In this document: in pieces, positions 21,398 to 33,090 of the stretch
Position numbering within the stretch: position 1 is the first letter of the stretch
Layout: each line of letters starts with the position of its first letter
Source: Amyloporia xantha
Lineage: Eukaryota > Basidiomycota > Agaricomycetes > Polyporales > Adustoporiaceae
Reading direction: 5' to 3'
DNA: 64,000 nucleotides
NCBI GenBank assembly: GCA_036971615.1
Contig: JAYKKR010000014.1
Coordinates: forward strand, 682,001 to 746,000
Notes under the pieces: model-generated
The model's input: only the letters and a program-made list of their open reading frames with translations
Databases searched by the model: none
Told to the model about the DNA's origin: nothing
Made by a program: the position numbers and the translations under genes

Positions 21398-22292
21398 AAA
21401 ACATGAGGCTTGCAGTCGATGTATCGAATCTACTGATCGTCAACCAGGCGCTCAATATAAGCGCTCAATATCTAGTCTCGAATACTCAGTCTGCTTAGAC
21501 GCTGCTTTAGACCGCCTAACCTTCGCGGTCGTTAATACTCGTTCCACTGGTTAGGATTTTATTGCGTATTGAATCTCACGAGGAACTCTGCTCTACCTCT
21601 TTCTACTTTGAAGGTATCTCGGTGACCGTCGCTGTCATATCTAACGGCTGAAAGTCCTCATTGTCCGTTAATCGCAGAACTATGCGCCACCTGTCATGCT
21701 ACGTAACATGGGTAAGCATGAGGTATGTATCGTGGTCTGAAGTTGCACTTTCGTACAAGTGTTCATTTTACATATAGTAGTTCTAATGGTCTTTACGCCG
21801 CCTCTGCTTCCCAAAAATCGACCTCATGTTAATCCGAATAGAACGACGGAAGACTTCTCCAAAAATTGCTATCGTACTATGCAAGTGTCAGTCTCACAAC
21901 ATGATAGACTTTGGCAATCCCGAGCGTGGTTCGACATCACTGCACTCACCTTTTCTATTGATCCGCTAAATCTAGACGCGCTTCGAACACGCCCTCGACT
22001 TCTCCTTGAACCACCAGGAACCTTCGGAGGGAATGTCCACAATTGGAACTCACGCGAGGACGCGCCGTGTTCAGATTGGTCAATTTCGCTCGCACTTTGT
22101 GTATCCTTGTGTGTCCGTGCCGGAGTTCAGACGAAGAAGCATGGCCTCGAGGTATTGCCCATCTCATTATGATTCTCTGGTCAGACGCATCGTGTACCGG
22201 TGTGTGCCGAGTAAGGTTTGCTAAAATCAGGGCGTTCACCCGCCATCCTTCGAGCTTTGTCTTCTACCTCGCAGTCCTATTTTCCTAGAGGT
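21398..22292. other. Upstream region of DUF4470-MYND paralogue 2
   Basis: No gene seen; the ORFs here (up to 137 codons at 21759-22172) show no domain. The last 110 bp contain a sequence block shared with the promoter of paralogue 3. Confidence 0.5.
22186..22212 (+). promoter_or_regulatory. Conserved promoter block upstream of paralogue 2
   Basis: A 27-base block beginning CGCATCGTGTA and ending TGTGCCGAGT lies 81 bp before the ATG. The same block with two differences lies 83 bp before the ATG of paralogue 3 (30164-30190, minus strand), while surrounding bases have diverged. It is a candidate transcription-factor or core-promoter site. Confidence 0.55.
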
Positions 22293-25200
22293 ATGGTTCA
22301 CCCACTCTACTGGCCAGGAGTCTACTACTTCTATCCCATCGGGAATACTTCAGCTGTATGTTTTACGGGAGATATTTCACCGGAAGAAGATGCCAATACC
22401 CTATTACTGGGTTGTGGAGACCCTAGAAATATATTATATACGGTATTCTGCGAACCCGAATCCAGTAAGAGCTCATTGTTTTGCACTCACACTCCAATTT
22501 AACATGTTCGACACCCAGGAAACCGCACGCTTGACTTCACATGCTGCGACATGGAACCAGCCGTCTTAGGTACGTCTAACCTCCAGTATAATAATGCCGC
22601 TTTGCAGACTTACCCTCCGCAGCACGCAATCTACTCCTTTTCACCATGATAGCAGATCGGGAGTCGTCCATGAACGTCATCTGGAATATATTCTTTCATA
22701 TTTATCTAGATCACGACTCAAGCATCGTGCTCTCGGCGCAGTGCGAGAAGCTCATCGCCTGTTCCACGAGTCTCGAGAACTGGAGTGCCTCGCCATACGG
22801 AGGGTTCATCAAGATGTCGACAGAGTATACTTTGGTCGAGATAAGACGCCATTGGAACCTCTGGCTTGACATGAAGGATCTTCCGCGTGCCCGAAGCGAA
22901 GCCATCTATCACGCATTTGAGTCGGAGATGGCAAAGCGTTCGCTATCGAGGAAAGGAGACCTTGTTTACAGCTCGGCGCGCTCCGCGGGTCCTTCCTTCC
23001 TGGAAGCATTGGCCATCATGTCTGAGCAATTTGCGGCGTATTGGAGGACAGGCGTAACATTCGTGCATGCAGCCGAAATCTCTTCCGCTACACTCATCAA
23101 TCCCACTTTCGTCTATTCCTTAGCAGGGGAGGGATTCCATGTGCATTATGGAACCGATCCGCTTGTCCCGTTTCATTTTGCCTCTACATTCGGCAACGCA
23201 AGGTCCTCACTGTCTATCGCGGATATCGTCGACGCCGCTAAAGCCGAGCTGACGGAATGGTGCTTGGCTTTCAATTCTGCACTCTCGTCCACCGTACCAC
23301 CCGTCGTTCGCTTCTTCCTTGGTGAAGTCACCGCCGTTTGTAGAGTCCTCCACACATTTGCTTTGACAGGAACCACGGAGTCAGATGTACCCGTGGGACG
23401 GTGGAAGGCACAATCTATTCACCTCAATCGAAACGAATATGTTGATGGTGATGCACCTATTAACTTCAATGTCATCGACACATCCAATCTCGTGGATCAC
23501 ATAGGGCTACTCAACGTCCTCACCTCGTCTATCCCTCTGTTGAACGAAATTACAGGCTCTGGTGTATTATACACTGAGTTTCTCTTGCCATGTGGAGATG
23601 ACGTGACAAAAGGATTCGCAGACAGCCTTCGCGCAGACCTAGTTACAACCACTATTCTGATGGGGCTGTGTCCTGTCGACAGTCTTTCCGGCTTTACAAC
23701 GCGATGCAATACACATGAAGTCTTGATTTCGGCTGGCGCTGACCACGACCCAAGGCAATTCCATCAGAGCATAGCTTGGAAGTCATCGACTTCAAGGGAC
23801 GCTGTTGCCGTTCGGATGGGTCGATTGCAACCTCTCTCCTTCGATCCCGTTCAGCTCGGTACATTCCTCTATAATATGTATCATCGGACGTTCGAGGGTG
23901 AAGATGCTATGACATTTTGGAGGCTCAATCGGAAGTCCATTCACAAAGCCATCGCTGATTCCAATATCGTCCATAACACGCGCGAATCTTTCGTCTTGTT
24001 TCTCAAGCTCATCAAGGACCGAGCTAGAATCGCGGACCAAACGTGGATAGCAGTCATGAAGACGTTTTCTGCCCTTCAATCCGCTGACAAATCCGTTCCA
24101 ATGGATGCGAATCATTGTCAGGATCTATATGCACAGTTACACCGTCATGGCGTCTATACAGTGTTTTGGATTCACAATCAGCCCTCCAAGACGAATGTGC
24201 TGTCGAGCTGGACTGCCGTTCCTTCCCTTCTCCGTATCTTCTTGACCGTTCCGCGCAAGAGACTGGCTGCACTCGCCGAGTCCTTGACTCGTCGAGGGAC
24301 ACCACCGTTTCAGTGCCACATCGCAGGGAAGTGGAGCCATAGTATTTTCTCGTCACTCTATGCTGCCTTTGGAAAGGTATCGAAGGGCGTTACGAATGGC
24401 TATCCTCGTGTGATTCTTGAAGAGGATCCGGAAGGGTGGGCAGGGACATCGCCTCTAGTGGTGTCCTTCACAATACCGAGCAGTCTTTTCGGTGCAGAGC
24501 CCCCGGAAGATCTCCAGGCCAGCTTCTGTGTTCAGAGCACCGCTAGCACCGCAGTTCTTGCTCCTCAACTGGGATTGATGCTGACTATATACAGTGCGCA
24601 ACTCGTGGATGAGTCTGCCGTTTTAATGTCCCCGGAATACCTTGTGCTTCCGCTCTCTTGTTGCAAATCAACGCCCTCTCTGTCTGCACTGGCCGTTCCT
24701 CAAGCTCAAATTGGCAGCGTCGGTGTAGCAACTATCGCTCTAGACAAGAGGTGTGCCTCCATAGCAACCATGACTCTAAAGGTGACAGTCGAACAGAATG
24801 ATGCGAAATGTCTGTTTCAAAATGGAGCAAAACCGGAGATTGTACAGATTGCGCCATGCACGATTTTACTCTCGATTGGGTCTTATCACGAAGTGCTCGT
24901 GTTTCCTGCACCTATCATTGGGGGGCATCATAAGCTTCTTCTCGCCAGGAAATCACTGTACATTGAAGTAAATCCGACCCTTCTCTGCATCATATAGAAT
25001 GTTGACGCGACTTCATTGCTCAGGTCATAGTTCCAATCTCTGGGCCGATGAGCCCTGGCAGTATGGTGATCGGCCCTTTTCCATTTACCTTCGATTCAAA
25101 CGCGCAACCGCGTCTATGGAACATCCACCGTTTGAATTTATCCCGACTACCTGTCCTCGACACAGGTGCTACCAAGCTACCCAATTGGCTCAATCCCCAT

Positions 25201-25956
25201 TTTGGCTCCATGATGTCTATGCGTGAAGTGTCTCTCAAAAACAAACATCAGGACGACACATTGATGTATCTAAAGGACACGCTGCACGCTATTTTCGTCC
25301 TCTCGTCAGGTATTCAAAAGGGTCCTCCACGACGGCTGTTCGCATTGCGAGAAGCAGCTACCAAATCCTGCGATACCATCTTCTTCATTAGCGACCTCAA
25401 GTATGACCTGCAGTCTCATGCCGTCATATGTGATGGTTACGTGCTTCCGCTCACCAAGGAGCTCATGTCCAAAATTGTCCGGCCTTTCTCGAAACTCGTA
25501 TCGGAAGGAGCTCTTACAGACATAGCTGTGTTCAACGGAGAAATGGAAGGATGGAAAAGACTCATGCCAGCGCTGACGGAGCGTTGCCGCACATCGTGGA
25601 AGCATGGAGACAAGTGTGAGTACAAGCTACAGGAGATGATCCCGCTTTCCCTCGAGAGGGGCGCGGATCCTCTTTGCAGCTGCGGAAGAGGAATGGAGAC
25701 CGGCGGAATGGCGAAGGCAGACCTTTGGAAACCATTCATGCCATACGTGACCAGGATCGCTCTGTCACCCTTGTTCGCTGTCACGGTGACGTACATCGAA
25801 AGCGTTCTCAGAGCTGCCGTGGACTGTTGTTCAGAGTGCGGAAAAGAGGGGAAGCCAAAACTCATGGTATGCAGTGGCTGTAAGATCGCGAAATATTGCT
25901 CCCCAGCCTGTCAGACGAAGAATTGGAGGGTTCATAAGCGGGTGTGCAGATCTTGA
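22293..25956 (+). CDS. DUF4470-MYND zinc-finger protein, paralogue 2
   Basis: Four exons (22293-22464, 22519-22569, 22623-24967, 25024-25956) join in phase to 1,166 residues. Exons 1 and 2 are 172 and 51 nt, exactly as in the other two paralogues. The start MVHPLYWPGVYYFYPIGNTS, the LLLGCGDPRNILYT segment and CCDMEPAVL define DUF4470. The long middle part keeps landmark strings such as VYSLAGEGFHVHYGTDPLVP and VIDTSNLVDHIGLLNVL. The MYND finger is CSECGKEGKPKLMVC, KYCSPAC and HKRVC. Several upstream ORF fragments exist, but the ATG at 22293 aligns with the starts of both sister genes. It converges with paralogue 3, with 463 bp between the stop codons. No function is known for this fungal family. 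Confidence 0.9.
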
Positions 25957-26419
25957 ATACATCTTTGACAACATGCTAGTTTACATTGTTTGTAGGTACA
26001 TCCGGAGTGTAATTAGCTTGTGACGGTCGTGGATAGGGGCTCCAACATCTTTCTAGACAGAGCTAGCCGATCCTCCAGCTTGAAGTGTGAAGGGTGGGCA
26101 TACGCAATGGTTTTGTCTTTCTAACCATGGAAAGTGTATCTCGGGTGAACGTCAGCTCATCGCGGAACCGTTCGCAGGCCAGAAACGTGTGCACAACCTC
26201 CGAAACGTCATCTCAGAAGCTAGCAATGCCAAATCTGCGCACCTGGCAGTGTTCAGCGATTCAGATGTCTATCCGAGTCAGATTCTCACTAGTGTATGTT
26301 CGCTACGAGTAAATTTAGGTCATATTCAGGAAGTACAAGTTACAATTATACACCAAGAGCTCAGCCACTGTTAAGTAACAATTTATCGATGGAAGGCAGC
26401 GCGTTGTCCAAAAAGGCGT
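25957..26419. other. Convergent 3' region between paralogues 2 and 3
   Basis: No gene seen. The stop codons of the two genes face each other across 463 bp. Short ORFs here (26087-26374, plus) are uninformative. Confidence 0.5.
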
Positions 26420-29400
26420 TCAAGGTCTACACGCAAGTTTATGTATTTCCCAGTTATTTGCTTGGCAGGCTGCGGAACAATATCGCACGTTCTTGCAGCG
26501 ACTACATGCCATCAGCTTCGGTTTTCCCTCTTCTTTGCATTGAGAGCAACAATCCTTAGGTCGGCCACTAATGTTCTTGAGATACGACACTGGAAAGAGG
26601 GGCGAAAGTGCAATCCTGGTCACGTAGGGTATGAATGGCTTCCATAGGTCTACCTTCATCATTCCATCGGTCTCCTTCCCTCTTCCGCAGCTACAGAGAG
26701 GATCCTCACTCATTTCTAGTGAGCGCGGGATCTTCCCATGTAGTTTGTACTCGCATTTGTCACCATGCTCCCACGATGTTCGGCACCGTTCTGCAAGCAC
26801 TGGCAACAATTGTTTCCACCCGTCCATCTCTCCGTTGTACACAGATATATCGAAAATAGCTCTTTCAGCTACCAGTTTCCAGAAAGGTCGCGTGATTGTG
26901 GACATGAGCTCTTCAGTGAGCGGCAGCACGTATCCGTCGCAGACAACGGCATGGCACTGCACGTCGAACTTGAGATCGCTGATGAAGAGCAAAGTATCGC
27001 AGTCTTGAAGGTCTGTAGCTCTGTTGCGCAACCCAAACAACCTTTGTTGGATACCCGTTTGGATGCCTGACGAACGAACGAAGATGGAATGCAGCGTGTC
27101 CTTGAGATACATCAACGTGTCGTCCACACGTTTTTCCTTGAGGGCCTTATCCCGCGGAGACATCATGGAGCCGACATGGGGATTGAGCCACTTGCCCAGC
27201 TCCGTAGCATGCGTGTCTAGCACGGATAGGCGGGACAGGTTGAGGCGATGGATATTCCAGAGATGTAGTCGTTCCTTGGCATCGACGATGACGGGGAATG
27301 GATTGATCGCCATTCCACTAGCTGTCATTAGCTTGGAGACTGGGACGACGACCTAATCAACGAAACGACATCAACATTGGTACCGAATTGAAGTGCGAGT
27401 CATGAAAGACCTACCTCAATGTATAGTGATTTCCTAGCGAGACGAAGCTTGTGCTGTCGCCCAATAACAGGAACAGGAAAGACGAGTTCTTGGCAGTGAT
27501 ATCCTATATGGAGCTCAATCACGCACGGGGCTGTCTGTCCAACCTGCGGTATTTCCCCCTCCTGAAAGAGCTGTTTCGCATATCCATCTTCTACCGCAAG
27601 CTTCAACGAGACTGTAGCCATTGAAACGCACTTTTCATCCAGAGCAATAGCAACCGCACCGACGCCACCAATCTGTCCGCACGAAGCTGCCATCCACGTA
27701 GCAGTCAATGGCTTGCAGCGAGACTGACGGTCAGCAAGAGGTTCTGGCGCAATGAACACCGAGGTCTGGTCCATAAATTGTGCACTAAAAATAATCAAGC
27801 CCCATCCCATCGTCGGCACGAGAACTCCTGTGCTAGCCGTGCTCCGAACCGAGAAACCCACTTTGAGATTCTCTAAAGGCTCCACACCGAGAAGGCAGCT
27901 CGGGATCACAAAAGAGACAACCAACGACGATTTCCCTGCCCATCCATCTGCGTCTTCCTCTATCTCCACCCTAGGGAGCCCTTTGGTGGCGTTTAGCGAT
28001 GTCTTGCCAAAAGCAGCTTGGACCGACGAGAAGACATAGTGGCCCTTCTGTCCTGTAATGTAACAATGTAACGGCGGTGTACCCAGGCGACTTAAGCGCT
28101 CAGCGTGAGTATTGAGTCTTCCGCGTGGGACGCTTAAAAAGACGCGGATGAGGGAAGGAATGGTATCCCACGCCGAGAATGTGGCCGTTCGAGGAGGCCG
28201 CTTATGAATCCAGGGCTCTGTGTACACGCCATGGCGATGTAACTGCGCGTATAGATCATAGCGAGAGGTTGCATCCCCGAAAGTCGGACTGCCCGCAACC
28301 TGGAGATTGGAAAAAGCCTGCATGACGTTTATCCAGATCTGTTCAGAAAGCTGCAGCTGATCCTTGATGAGTTCGAGAAATAAGACAAAGCTCTCGCGCG
28401 TGGAATGTATGATGTTGGAGTTGACATGGGCATTAAGAATACTGGGCCTCTTGTTGATTTTCCAGAATGTGGCGGGATCTTCCTGCTCAAATAACGTCTT
28501 ATAAATGTTGAAGAAAAATGTACCAAGTTGAAGGGGATCGAGTGTGACAGGTCGCAGTCCACCCAATTGGACAGTAGCAGGATCCGCAGAAAAAGGACGC
28601 TTCCAGGCTATGATCTGATGTAATTGGTCGCGGTTAATGATGCGGGACGTAATGATTTCATGTATGCTGCATCTCGTTGTGAAGCCAGAAATGCTGTCGA
28701 TGGGATGGAGGCCGATCAGAGCGCCGACTGTCAGTAGGTCTGCTCGAAGGCTATCTGCGAATCCGGTGATCGCGTCGTGTTCGGATACTGATAGGGATTC
28801 AGTATATAATACGCCAGAACCTCCGAGTCTGGACAACAAAGGGGCCGAGATGGACATGACATTCAGCATTCCCAAGTGATCCACGAGGTTGGACGTATCG
28901 ATGACGTTGAAGCTAACAGGTGCGTGACCGTCGACGTATTCACCTTTGTTGAGGCGAATTGGCTGTGCTTTCCACTGTCCAATGGGTGCATCCAATTCCG
29001 CATTTCCTCCAATCGCGTAGGTATGAAGGACTCGACAGACGGTGGAGGCGTCACCAAGGAGAAAGCGTATGACAGGAGGTTTAGCGGACAAGAGGGCAGT
29101 GTTAAAACCCGAACACCAACCCATCAGCTCGCTTTTGGCAGCACTGATGACATCTGCAACAGATAACGGAGACGTCGCGTTCCCGAATGCAGAATCGAGA
29201 TGAAATGGGACGAGTGGGTCGGTTCCGTGGTGTATGTGACATCCTTCTCCTGCTAAAGAGTAGATGAATGTGGGGTTGACGAGTGTAGCAGAAGAGATCT
29301 CTGCTTCGCCCAAGAATGTGACTCCCGTTCTCCAATAAGACATAAATTGCACCGACATGATGGACAATGCCTGCGCCATGAGAGGCCCCGCGGAACGCGC

Positions 29401-30081
29401 CGAGCCAAAGTTGAGCTTGCATTCATCGGGCGATAAATTCCTCGACATGGTAGAGGTGAATGCGTCACGGATAGCTGCGATCCGAGCAGGCGGGAGATTC
29501 TTCATATCAAGCCAGAGAGCCCAATGGCGCCTCATTTCAACCAGCGTGTACTCGGTCGACATCTTAATAAATCCTCCATATGCAGAAGCACTCCATGTTT
29601 GGAGACTCGTAGAGCAGGCGATAAGCTTCTCGCACTGTTCCGAGAGCACGGAACTTGAGTTGTCGTCCAAGAACATATGAAAGAAGATATTCCAGATAGC
29701 ATCCGCGGATTCCTTATCCACCACCATAGAGAACAGGAGGACATTACGTGCTGCAAAACTTCAGTATTGGCAGCCGCGCTGGTAGATTATGTGCCGGACA
29801 TACCTAAGACGGCCGGCTCCATATCATTACATGTGAAGTCAAGGCTGCGGCTAACTGTGTATAGATTGGGGCTAAGTCACAATACCGACGAAAGCTAATA
29901 CCTTCTTACCGATATCAGGTTCGCAGAATATCGTATGAAAGATGTTTCTCGGGTCTCCACAACCAAGTAATAAGATATTCGCATCTTCTTCCGGTGAAAG
30001 ATCTCTCGTCAAGCAGACAGCTGAAGTGTTCCCGATGGGATAGAAGTAGTAGAGTCCCGGCCAATAGAGTGGGTGAACCAT
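26420..30081 (-). CDS. DUF4470-MYND zinc-finger protein, paralogue 3
   Basis: Four exons on the minus strand (30081-29910, 29854-29804, 29750-27415, 27352-26420) join in phase to 1,163 residues, with the same exon 1 and 2 lengths as the sister genes. Exon 1 starts MVHPLYWPGLYYFYPIGNTS. The second DUF4470 motif reads CNDMEP instead of CCDMEP or CCDIDP, so one of two adjacent cysteines is lost while the acidic residue is kept. The middle region is co-linear with the other copies (VYSLAGEGCHIHHGTDPLVP with one initial change, VIDTSNLVDHLGMLNV). The MYND finger is CSQCKEEGKPKLMAC, RYCSAAC and HKLAC. Overall similarity is greatest to paralogue 2, suggesting an inverted duplication of that gene after the split from paralogue 1. 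Confidence 0.9.
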
Positions 30082-30639
30082 GGCTCAAGGAGAAATTGCC
30101 AGTCGAAAACGGGGGGCAAAAGATAGAGAACAGCAGGTCGACGCCACGATTTGAACTAATCCCACTCGGCACACCCCGATACACGATGCGCCCACAAGAG
30201 TATCGTATCAAGAAGCGCCACGCATCGAGACCATAATTCTGCATAAGAACTTTATCATGGATACGCGCAAGGTGACCCAAGTTCCCAATATCGTTGCACA
30301 TCCTCGTATGTTTCATGCTCCCCGGCGACCCCGGGTGATGCAGGCAGAATGTAGGCGCATTTCCGATCACTTCAGGAATTAGCTTGTCGACAAGAGCTGT
30401 GCAGCTCCATGGAAGACTGATGCCTGCAAGATAATGCCATCGTTCTCGACGGTGTTCGAACTTTCTTGTCAGTAACTTAACCCATTGAAGAGGAGGTTTC
30501 CGAACAATTATTTATTCATACTCCACAAGAATATAATCTGAGGATATCTATTCGCAATCAATTCTAGAGCTGTGGCATGAAAGAAGACTCACAGCTCCTA
30601 AGAGTAACAGGAATAGAGAACGGGCGTAATGGTCGAGAG
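30082..30639. other. Promoter region of paralogue 3
   Basis: No gene seen. It contains the conserved block at 30164-30190 and weaker similarity to the paralogue 2 upstream region around it. Confidence 0.5.
30164..30190 (-). promoter_or_regulatory. Conserved promoter block upstream of paralogue 3
   Basis: A 27-base block, 25 positions identical to 22186-22212, in the same orientation and at nearly the same distance from its start codon (83 bp against 81 bp). Confidence 0.55.
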
Positions 30640-30895
30640 CGCTTCTTCTGTACGTCTCGAGCGCACCTTCAAGCATCTATTACAAGCCACGAGATTCAGA
30701 TTGCCTTGTTCTCAGCAAATACAGTCCTTATGAGCTGTCAGTCAGCAAGCAAACTTCGCAAAGTACGAAACCACGAACTCTAGGAGTAATGCAACCCTGG
30801 TCACATATGGTGCGATTGGACGCCACAAGGATATTCCCGCACGGAATATGCCAAGACTCACAGATGTAGCATCGACAATTATCGAGCACTGCAAT
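30640..30895 (-). pseudogene. Decayed fourth DUF4470-MYND copy, MYND-proximal fragment
   Basis: Read on the minus strand this gives WRPIAPYVTRVALLLEF, VVSYFAKFAC, then CNRCLKVR, interrupted by two in-frame stops. It aligns with the end of paralogue 1 (LWRPFAPYVTRVALSPLF, VSYLEKIA, CKGCWKVR). At DNA level a stretch near 30786-30810 is identical to paralogue 1 for about 24 bases, while paralogue 2 differs there. MYND cysteines are partly lost. Upstream, CYICESWHIPCGN may be the remains of the LCSCGRG segment. No earlier exon was found, so this is a truncated, dead copy nearest to paralogue 1. Confidence 0.75.
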
Positions 30896-33090
30896 AAAGA
30901 TGCTACAGAAAAGCACAAGTCTATTTATATTCAAAGCAAAGAGCAAATCCAACAGAGTTTTGTTGAATTCGCATGACTGCAATATCCACAGCATCTACCA
31001 TGCAGCCTAAGCTGCGCTGTACAGAGCGACCACGTCTGCAGCCCTTTGCGTCCCGGGGCGATTATCACATGGATGTTTGCATGGCTAGAGGGCAGGCGTA
31101 ATGTCTTCAAATACTAACACACCGGCATTGGAAAGAGCTCCGTCTGAAACACCAGCTGTGAAGTGGACAGAAAGCATAATCGTCTCGCCTGTGAGTCGCC
31201 ATGAATACTTGCGCGATGACGTACGTGCCATATAACACAGAGTCAAGGACATCAAGGAGCCAAAATAGATGACTGGTGGAATCTACCCCGGGCCAGCGAA
31301 GCTGAAAGACTTGATTGGGCAGAATATACTATCAGTGGCCCTCTAATGCAACTTTTTCACGGATTCCCTGCCCCTTCCTCAGCTACATCCCGGAACCTTT
31401 CGGAGTTTTGTCTAACGGCAAGCCATGGTTCGAATGTATCCCCTGAGATTTTACAGGCGTGGTACATGTTGTGAGGAACGATACCGAGGGTGAACTAGAG
31501 TCGCAACAGCAATGCAATTGACAGTCACGGGTGTTGTCACGATCAAATTCGAATACCGACACGGCATCCACCAAATATGCATGAGCTCCGACGCGCTAAA
31601 GCAGTGATGGGATTCCTAAATTAGTAGAATGTGGCGGATCTGTCACGCTCATTCTCTCTGGAGCTCGTCTTTCATCTCGTGTATGGGTTCTGATTCCATT
31701 CGCATCTCCGGCATACTACCATAGGCTAGAATAATGCAACTAGATACTTCTACTAAGTTTTGGGACCAAAGAAAGTGGATCGAGAGACTGCCGAGCTCAA
31801 TCCGTGTTGCAAATCCTGTGATCTGTCGGTTTGTGATTTTTCATTCTCTTACTGCTTCCGCTTTGCAGAAGCTGAGTAGACAGGATTTGAAATAATGCAT
31901 AAAAGAGTCTTGATCATAAATATCAGAATATTTGGGGAACGGAAAGGTGCTCAAAACGCAAAATTGCACTACTGTTGCGATTGCATTGCAGGGCCACTGA
32001 TAGTAACAGTAAGAAGCGAGGAAAGAGAAAGCAAAGAGGATGGAAAATATTGGCGGGCGACCGCGTCAGTGCACGTGTTCGCCAATGGTCTCCCCGACTT
32101 CTTTGAAGTCCAGTAGAGTCCAGTCTGCCCTAGTCTCCCAACCTACTAAGTAGTCTATCATGTCGTCGTCTGGCCAGTGCTCGCCCTTTCGATCTTGCAA
32201 AGGCGTCGCATGACACTCTTGCGGCCAATTTCTCGCTCCACGGAGATCGACTTCCTTGGATGACCGTAAATTCTGTCAGCTAACTGTGCTTCGAGCCATA
32301 ACAATACTTAAGGTTGTTCTTGCAACGTTGGAACTGTTGTCATCAGGTTTTTGTTAACTGGATTAAATGATAGACATCGGTGGGTAATCTACTGTGCCCT
32401 ATTGACGAAATACACGTAGCATGGTTGATCCCATTAGTACTCTGTCTATTTCCATGACAAGCGACGCTATTTTGGGCGGTCTACCCTTATATCACTCTTC
32501 CTCCCGCTTTTCCGTACTACAAGGATGCGTAACTAATTCTCCATATCGGCTGTCTCTATGCGGGAATCGATGTGATCAATCTGGGCGTTGTTTTCACATC
32601 TTGACGTTCTGGGTGTCCGCATGAGTTTGCTATCGCTTTCATCCTCATGTGAAGCAACTATGGCATTTACGCTGAAGCTGCTACTTCCGAATAGCTATTG
32701 GTAAAACACTGAACCATTCTTGCCAGGCGGTTGTGAAGCTATGACGTTTCACCCACGGAAGACATTATTACAGATACATTCCTTCCTTGTGCTCCGATGT
32801 GATATACTTAGACAGATTTTTCTCATTTTCAGACATGTCTCAAGAGTCGGATGGTCGGTACCTATCCGTTGCATTTGTCGCAAATCAATCAACTCTTTGG
32901 CAACCGATATATTTGCCCTTATTCTTGGCACAAAATTGGATCCATCGAATACGTTTCTTCTGAACGTTGCAGACGATTCGCACGCATTCATCCAGTCTCA
33001 AGCCACACGACATATTCGTAGGAGACAAGCCAAGTCGAACATTCAAAGCAGTGCTAAACTATATCACCCAAGGAAACTATATCGTCAATT
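30896..33090. other. No gene seen in about 2.2 kb
   Basis: ORFs are short and share no domain. The longest (32720-33184, plus, 154 codons) overlaps the end of the WD40 gene in antisense and looks like chance. The region may hold further eroded remnants of the MYND array, but none could be aligned by eye. Confidence 0.5.
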
